This document shows, piece after piece, positions 15,019 through 19,568 of a stretch of DNA of 19,568 nucleotides. Source of the stretch: CALAED01 sp937891035. GTDB taxonomy: Bacteria > Actinomycetota > Actinomycetes > Streptosporangiales > Streptosporangiaceae. A model generated the notes under the pieces. That model did not search any database and was not told the origin of the DNA. It saw only the letters and a program-made list of their open reading frames with translations. The stretch is taken from assembly GCA_035642125.1 (NCBI GenBank), contig DASQSZ010000040.1, positions 1-19,568 on the forward strand, given 5' to 3'. Each line of letters starts with the position of its first letter. Positions within the stretch are counted from its first letter, which is position 1. The translations under genes were made by a program, and so were the position numbers.

Positions 15019-15056
15019 ATGCCTGTGTAGGTCACTTAAAGGTCAAAAGCAGGCAT
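15019..15056. promoter_or_regulatory. Inverted repeat enclosing a GGTCA direct repeat upstream of the pyrophosphatase gene
   Basis: ATGCCTG (15019-15025) and CAGGCAT (15050-15056) are perfect inverted 7-mers. Between them lie two GGTCA copies (15030-15034, 15041-15045) with an 11-bp period, close to one helical turn. The element sits about 110-145 nt before the ATG in an A/T-richer island within the 235-bp gap 14930-15164. A regulator-binding site is plausible. An RNA hairpin with a 24-nt loop is less likely. Confidence 0.35.
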
Positions 15057-15164
15057 AGCTGAGATCACGTTTTCATGCCAGCTCCATCAAGGAATCAAGC
15101 AGAGTTCTACTTCGTCCGGGGGCTTGCGTAGACTCCCGGCACTATTGCCTGTCGAGGAGGACGG

Positions 15165-17525
15165 ATGGCCAACGGCACTGAAGTAGTAGATCTTGGCGGC
15201 GGCGACCTGACATTGGTCGTCGTCGTTGGCGTGATCGCGCTTCTCGCGCTGGCCGTCGCTGCGGGACTCGTACGGGAGGTGCTCGCCGCGGGGCAGGGCA
15301 CCGAGAAGATGCAGAACATCGCACGGGCCGTGCAAGAGGGTGCGGGGGCGTACCTGCGGCGGCAGTTTCGTACGGTGGCCATCTTCGTCGTCTTGATCCC
15401 GTTCCTGTTGGCGTTGCTCCCCGCGGACTCCACCGGAGTCCGGGTGGGCCGGTCGATCTTCTTCGTGATCGGTGCGCTGTTCTCCGCGGTCACCGGTTTC
15501 GCTGGGATGTGGCTGGCCGTGCGCGGCAACGTACGGGTGGCGGCGGCCGCACGCGAGGAGGGCGAGCGACGCGCGATGCGCATCGCGTTCCGCACCGGCG
15601 GCGTGGCCGGCATGTTCACCGTCGGCCTCGGGCTCTTCGGCGCCGCCGTGGTCGTGCTGACCTACAAGGGCGACGCGCCCGGCGTGCTCGAGGGCTTCGG
15701 GTTCGGCGCGGCGCTGCTGGCGATGTTCATGCGTGTCGGCGGCGGCATCTTCACCAAGGCCGCCGACGTGGGCGCCGACCTCGTCGGCAAGGTCGAAAAG
15801 GGAATCCCGGAAGACGACCCGCGCAACGCGGCGACGATCGCCGACAACGTGGGCGACAACGTCGGCGACTGCGCCGGCATGGCCGCCGACCTCTTCGAGT
15901 CCTACGCGGTGACGCTGGTCGCCGCCCTCATCTTGGGCCGGGTCGCCTTCGGTACCGAGGGGCTGGTCTTCCCGCTGATCGTGCCCATGATCGGCGTGGT
16001 CACCGCGGTGATCGGCATCTTCGCCGTGGCCCCGCGGGCCCGCGACCGGTCGGGGATGACGGCGATCAACCGAGGGTTCTTCATCTCCGCGGCGATCTCG
16101 GCCGTGCTGGTGACGGTGGCGTCCTTCCTCTACCTCCCCTCCTCCTTCACTGAGCTGGAGGGGATCAGCACCGCGATCAGCGGCGACGCGCGTCTCGCCG
16201 ACGTCGACCCGCGCTGGGTCGCGATCGGCGCCGTGCTCATCGGCATCGTGCTGGCCAGCGCCATTCAGCTGCTGACCGGCTACTTCACCGAGACAACCCG
16301 CAAGCCGGTCAAGGAGGTCACCGAGAGCGCGCGCACCGGCCCGGCGACCGTCATCCTGTCCGGCATCTCGGTGGGCCTGGAGTCCGCGGTCTACTCCGCG
16401 CTCGTGATCGCCGGCGCGGTGTACGGCGCGTTCCTGCTCGGGTTCGGCAACACCACGGTCGCACTGTTCGCGGTCGCGCTGGCCGGCACCGGGCTGCTCA
16501 CCACGGTGGGCGTCATCGTGTCGATGGACACCTTCGGCCCGGTCTCCGACAACGCCCAGGGCATCGCGGAGATGTCCGGCGACGTCGAGGGCGAGGGCGC
16601 CCGCGTGCTCCAGCAGCTCGACGCGGTCGGCAACACCACCAAGGCGATCACCAAGGGCATCGCGATCGCGACCGCCGTCCTGGCCGCGACCGCGCTGTTC
16701 GGCTCGTACCGCACGACGGTCGCGGATGCGCTCGCCGATGCCTCCGACGAGGCCAGGGGAGCGCTGGGCGCGTTCGCCAACTTCAACCTCTCGATCGACT
16801 CGCCGGACGTCCTCATCGGCTTGATCATCGGCGCCTCGGTGGTGTTCCTGTTCTCCGGCCTGGCGATCATGGCGGTCGGCCGGGCGGCCGGCCGGGTGGT
16901 CATGGAGGTGCGCGAGCAGTTCCGCACCAAGCCCGGGATCATGGACTACAGCCAAAAGCCCGACTACGACCGCGTGGTCGACATCTGCACGCGGGACGCA
17001 CAGCGTGAGCTCGCCACCCCGGGGCTGCTGGCGATCATGACGCCGATCGCGGTCGGCTTCGCGCTCGGGTACGCCCCGCTGGGCGCCTTCCTGGGCGGCG
17101 CGATCGCCGCCGGAGTGCTCATGGCGGTGTTCCTGTCCAACTCGGGCGGCGCCTGGGACAACGCCAAGAAGCTCGTCGAAGACGGCAATCTTGGCGGCAA
17201 GGGCTCCGAAGCGCACGCCGCGACGGTCATCGGCGACACCGTCGGCGACCCGTTCAAGGACACCGCAGGGCCGGCGATCAACCCGCTGATCAAGGTGATG
17301 AACCTGGTCTCGCTGCTGATCGCACAGGCCGTCGTCACCTACGCCGCCAACACCTGGCTGCGCATCGGCGTGACGGTGGTGGCGGTCGGCGTCGTCGTCG
17401 CGGCCATCATCGTGTCCAAGCGCCGGGCCAGCTCGCTTGGCTCTGAGCAGGAGCCGGTCGAGGACTCGACCACCGGCCCGAGCGAGGGCGGTGCGGCCGA
17501 GAAGGAGTCGCTTACTACATCGTGA
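15165..17525 (+). CDS. hppA: Membrane-bound proton-translocating pyrophosphatase (K+-independent type)
   Basis: This 786-residue, roughly 16-helix protein contains the substrate-binding signature DVGADLVGKVEKG (201-213), DNVGDNVGDCAGMAADLFES (227-246), DTFGPVSDNAQGIAEM (455-470), and, near the C-terminus, DNAKK and GDTVGDPFKDTAGP. These are the acidic motifs that bind Mg-PPi. At 489-493 the sequence is GNTTK. Lys at this site, where K+-dependent enzymes have Ala, marks the K+-independent H+-pumping class. The enzyme couples PPi hydrolysis to proton export across the cytoplasmic membrane. ATG 15165 follows GAGGAGG with 4 nt spacing. It ends in an acidic, non-conserved tail (about 755-786). A possible TTCTAC-18 bp-TAGACT promoter lies at 15105-15134, with a weak match. 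Confidence 0.96.
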   Translation: MANGTEVVDLGGGDLTLVVVVGVIALLALAVAAGLVREVLAAGQGTEKMQNIARAVQEGAGAYLRRQFRTVAIFVVLIPFLLALLPADSTGVRVGRSIFFVIGALFSAVTGFAGMWLAVRGNVRVAAAAREEGERRAMRIAFRTGGVAGMFTVGLGLFGAAVVVLTYKGDAPGVLEGFGFGAALLAMFMRVGGGIFTKAADVGADLVGKVEKGIPEDDPRNAATIADNVGDNVGDCAGMAADLFESYAVTLVAALILGRVAFGTEGLVFPLIVPMIGVVTAVIGIFAVAPRARDRSGMTAINRGFFISAAISAVLVTVASFLYLPSSFTELEGISTAISGDARLADVDPRWVAIGAVLIGIVLASAIQLLTGYFTETTRKPVKEVTESARTGPATVILSGISVGLESAVYSALVIAGAVYGAFLLGFGNTTVALFAVALAGTGLLTTVGVIVSMDTFGPVSDNAQGIAEMSGDVEGEGARVLQQLDAVGNTTKAITKGIAIATAVLAATALFGSYRTTVADALADASDEARGALGAFANFNLSIDSPDVLIGLIIGASVVFLFSGLAIMAVGRAAGRVVMEVREQFRTKPGIMDYSQKPDYDRVVDICTRDAQRELATPGLLAIMTPIAVGFALGYAPLGAFLGGAIAAGVLMAVFLSNSGGAWDNAKKLVEDGNLGGKGSEAHAATVIGDTVGDPFKDTAGPAINPLIKVMNLVSLLIAQAVVTYAANTWLRIGVTVVAVGVVVAAIIVSKRRASSLGSEQEPVEDSTTGPSEGGAAEKESLTTS

Positions 17526-17577
17526 CGTCCTGACTTCGCGACGTCGCCATAACGGCGGCGCGTGGCGATGGCGGCCG

Positions 17578-17609
17578 AAGGGCCGGTGGCACAGGTCACC
17601 GGCCCTTTT
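17578..17609 (+). terminator. Intrinsic terminator after the pyrophosphatase gene
   Basis: An 11-bp perfect stem (17578-17588 with 17597-17607, core GGGCCGGTG/CACCGGCCC) closes an 8-nt loop and runs into TTTT at 17606-17609. It lies about 50 nt after the pyrophosphatase stop and 15 nt before the next ATG. It should separate the pyrophosphatase from the sixA-like unit, which therefore needs its own promoter or depends on read-through. Confidence 0.85.
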
Positions 17610-17623
17610 GCCACACTAGGGGC

Positions 17624-17842
17624 ATGGACGAACCAGTTGCTTCCCCCCGCACGCGCACCGAGCCGCGGGCCGAGTCCGACGGCGCGGATGACGCCGCCCG
17701 CGGCGCCGAGCGCGTGCCCGGCGGCCAGGTCATGAGCAGGACGCCGACGTCAGGAGCCAAGGGCTTCGCCGTCATCCTGGGCGCGATGGTGGGCATCATC
17801 GGCCTGCTCTGGCTGATCACCGCGCTGGTCGCGCCACACTGA
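17624..17842 (+). CDS. Small single-pass membrane protein upstream of the SixA-like phosphatase
   Basis: This 72-residue protein has a hydrophilic, acidic/Arg-rich first half (1-45) and one hydrophobic helix (about 48-69, GFAVILGAMVGIIGLLWLI), ending in VAPH. No signal peptide or catalytic motif is present. Its TGA overlaps the ATG of the phosphatase gene (TGATG), so the two are translationally coupled. The ribosome binding site is only a GGGG-type run, and the ATG is 14 nt from the terminator hairpin. No named family was recognised. It could tether or regulate the phosphatase, but that rests on coupling alone. Confidence 0.65.
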   Translation: MDEPVASPRTRTEPRAESDGADDAARGAERVPGGQVMSRTPTSGAKGFAVILGAMVGIIGLLWLITALVAPH

Positions 17843-18330
17843 TGACCACGTTGATCGTGCTACGGCACGCCAAGGCGGCCGACGGCATCGGTATGGCCCT
17901 CGGCACCGGCTCGATCGACGCCGACCGGCCGCTCACCGCGCGCGGGCGGCGCGACGCCGCCGCGGCGGGCGAGCACCTGCGCGACCTCGGCCTGGCCCCG
18001 CGGCTTGTGCTGTGCTCGCCGGTCGTCCGCACCCGGCAGACGCTGGAGGCGCTGCGCTTGGGTGCCGCGTCGACGGTTTCGTACGAACCCCGCATCTATC
18101 AAAACGACGTCGACCTGCTCTTCGAACTGCTCAGAACGGTCGAGGCCGAGTCGGTGCTGCTCATCGGGCACAATCCGGCGCTGCACCAACTCGTCGCCGA
18201 CCTTGGCGCGCCCGATCTCGATCGGTTCCCCACCAGCGCGTGCGCCGTGCTGACCGTCGAGGGGACGTTGGCCGACCTGGCCCCAGGCGGCGCCGTGCTG
18301 TCCTCGTACTGGACCCCGAAAATGGGCTGA
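17842..18330 (+). CDS. Histidine phosphatase, SixA-like
   Basis: This 162-residue protein has the phosphoglycerate-mutase/histidine-phosphatase signature: R8-H9 in LIVLRHAKA, R63 in SPVVRTRQT, and H110 in LLIGHNPAL. It is the short, single-domain size of SixA phosphohistidine phosphatases. E. coli SixA dephosphorylates histidines in phosphotransfer proteins; actinobacterial relatives are mostly uncharacterised and the substrate here is unknown. The start overlaps the stop of the small membrane protein. Its stop lies 2 nt from the stop of the convergent serB gene, within a shared palindrome. Confidence 0.88.
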   Translation: MTTLIVLRHAKAADGIGMALGTGSIDADRPLTARGRRDAAAAGEHLRDLGLAPRLVLCSPVVRTRQTLEALRLGAASTVSYEPRIYQNDVDLLFELLRTVEAESVLLIGHNPALHQLVADLGAPDLDRFPTSACAVLTVEGTLADLAPGGAVLSSYWTPKMG

Positions 18331-18338
18331 GCTCAGCC
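18325..18338. repeat. 14-bp perfect palindrome holding both convergent stop codons
   Basis: GGCTGAGCTCAGCC reads the same on both strands. TGA at 18328-18330 ends the SixA-like gene and the complementary TGA at 18333-18335 ends serB. With no loop and no U-tract it is a poor intrinsic terminator as it stands. It may be a minimal bidirectional signal or a consequence of both genes ending in Gly-stop. Confidence 0.8.
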
Positions 18339-19541
18339 GGCGATCGCGGTGTCCTCGGCGTCCGCCGCCTCGATCTCCTCCCTCGAGATGCCGAGCAAGA
18401 ACAAGATCGCGTCCATGTGGGGCACGCTGACGGCCGTGTCGGCGTGCTCCTTGACCATCGGCTTGGCGTTGAAGGCGATGCCGAGCCCGGCCGCCTTGAT
18501 CATGTCGAGGTCGTTCGCCCCGTCGCCGATCGCGACCGTCTGGCTGATCGGGACGCGGGCTTCTGCGGCGAACCTGCGCAGCGCCGCGGCCTTGGCCGCC
18601 CTATCGATGAGGGGTCCGGTGAGCCGCCCGGTCAGCTTGCCGTCAACGATCTCCAATGTGTTCGCGGCCGCGTAGTCGATGCCGAGGTCGGCCATCAGCG
18701 CCTCGGTGACCTGGGTGAATCCGCCGCTCACGATCGCGAACTTGTAGTCGAGCCGCTTGAGCGTCCGGACGAACGTACGCGCCCCCGACGCCAGCTCGAT
18801 CGAGCTCCGCACGTCGTCCACCACGTCGGCGCTCAGCCCGGCCAGCAGCGCCACCCGCTCGCGGAGCGAGGCCTCGAAGTCGAGCTCGCCGCGCATCGCC
18901 GCCTCGGTGATCTCGGCGACCTTCGCCTCGCAGCCCGCCCTGCTCGCGAGCGACTCGATGACCTCGCCCTGGATCAGGGTCGAGTCGACGTCCATGACGA
19001 TGAGCCGCTTGGCCTTGCGATGCAGGCCGGCTCGCTGCACCGCCACGTCGACCTGCTGTTCGGCGGCCTCGCCGGCCAACGCGGCGCCGAGCCCGGTGGG
19101 GTCGGCGCCCGACACCTCCAGCTCGATGCAGGTCACCGGGTGCGCGGCAAGCCGCTCGATGCGGTCGATGTTCGCCCCGTACGCGGCGATCCGGCCGGCG
19201 ATCCCCGCCATGGCGGCCGGCAGCAGCGGGCTGCCGAGCACGGTCACGTGCAGCCGGCCGCGCCGCCGCGGCGTGCTGTTGTCGCGGCCGGTCGACAGCT
19301 CGATCTCCATATCCAGATCGGCGGCCACCCGTTCGGCCGCCGACCAGACCTGACCGATGTCGGTGCCCGAGTCGTAGGCGACCAGCACGCCGAGCACGAG
19401 CCGGCCGCGGATTACGACCTGCTCGACGTCGGCCACCGTGATCGGAAACGTGCTGAGCGTGTTGAACAGCCGCGACGTCACCCCAGGACGATCGCGGCCG
19501 GTCAGGGTGATGAGCAGCGTGCGCTGCGTTGGTGCGTTCAT
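18333..19541 (-). CDS. serB: Phosphoserine phosphatase with N-terminal ACT domains
   Basis: This 402-residue protein has an ACT domain near residues 7-85 (LLITLTGRDRPGVTSRLF) and a second ACT-like segment at about 95-170. The HAD core follows: DVDSTLIQGE (184-193, nucleophile D184, acid D186), SGGF (272-275), K317, and GDGANDLDM (339-347). It catalyses the last step of serine synthesis, and the ACT domains usually bind serine or related amino acids as feedback regulators, as in mycobacterial SerB2. ATG 19541 (MNAPTQRT) was chosen over the GTG at 19553 because the four extra residues (MVFG) are not conserved. Neither start has a strong ribosome binding site. The gene converges on the SixA-like gene with a 2-nt gap. 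Confidence 0.94.
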   Translation of the reverse strand: MNAPTQRTLLITLTGRDRPGVTSRLFNTLSTFPITVADVEQVVIRGRLVLGVLVAYDSGTDIGQVWSAAERVAADLDMEIELSTGRDNSTPRRRGRLHVTVLGSPLLPAAMAGIAGRIAAYGANIDRIERLAAHPVTCIELEVSGADPTGLGAALAGEAAEQQVDVAVQRAGLHRKAKRLIVMDVDSTLIQGEVIESLASRAGCEAKVAEITEAAMRGELDFEASLRERVALLAGLSADVVDDVRSSIELASGARTFVRTLKRLDYKFAIVSGGFTQVTEALMADLGIDYAAANTLEIVDGKLTGRLTGPLIDRAAKAAALRRFAAEARVPISQTVAIGDGANDLDMIKAAGLGIAFNAKPMVKEHADTAVSVPHMDAILFLLGISREEIEAADAEDTAIAG

Positions 19542-19568
19542 GCCGAACACCACGCTACTGGCCCCGGC

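Noticed and set aside
15087..17216. A 709-residue open frame on the minus strand
   Set aside because: It lies antisense to the pyrophosphatase gene, is His/Arg/Asp-rich without domain motifs, and is the mirror of GC-biased codons.

Overview
The window is very GC-rich with dense, GC-ending codons. It looks like an actinomycete chromosome. The tad-type pilin genes, DECH/DUF1998 helicase, bldG with its anti-sigma partner, and proton pyrophosphatase fit Streptosporangiales-like or Streptomyces-like organisms. That placement is inferred from gene content only.

Layout. (1) 1-2000: the tail of an unrecognised gene, a 317-bp gap, then a pilus/secretion mini-operon: a DUF4244 Flp-like pilin, a TadE-type minor pilin, and a TadE-like protein of the 'helicase/secretion neighbourhood' family. 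(2) 2005-3396: a secreted, membrane-anchored Fn3-like protein. (3) 3400-7300: a scarred accessory segment. It holds an IS481-like transposase remnant, a truncated copy of an ATPase gene, an intact serine hydrolase/PPOX-type flavoprotein pair, and a nearly full-length DUF234-type ATPase pseudogene (two frameshifts and one amber stop). The truncated copy and the pseudogene are homologous, in the same orientation, and both carry a 15-bp-period direct repeat where the gene starts. (4) 7458-11608, minus strand: a secreted glycerophosphodiester phosphodiesterase, a coiled-coil membrane protein, and a large SF2 helicase with a C-terminal cysteine cluster (MrfA/SftH-like). (5) 11830-12666: a BldG-type anti-sigma-factor antagonist and its RsbW-like partner. 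(6) 13010-14929: a large polytopic protein resembling GT-C glycosyltransferases. (7) 15165-17525: a K+-independent-type H+-pyrophosphatase followed by a strong intrinsic terminator. (8) 17624-19541: a small membrane protein coupled to a SixA-like histidine phosphatase, convergent with serB; the two stop codons sit inside one 14-bp palindrome.

The TadE-like genes and the DECH helicase normally lie next to each other in actinobacteria. Here they are about 7 kb apart, and the space between is where all the pseudogenes and the IS remnant lie. No clear new multi-gene system is visible. The most unusual signals are the duplicated ATPase with its conserved repeat, the extended C-terminus of the TadE-like protein, and the Fn3 membrane protein beside the tad genes.
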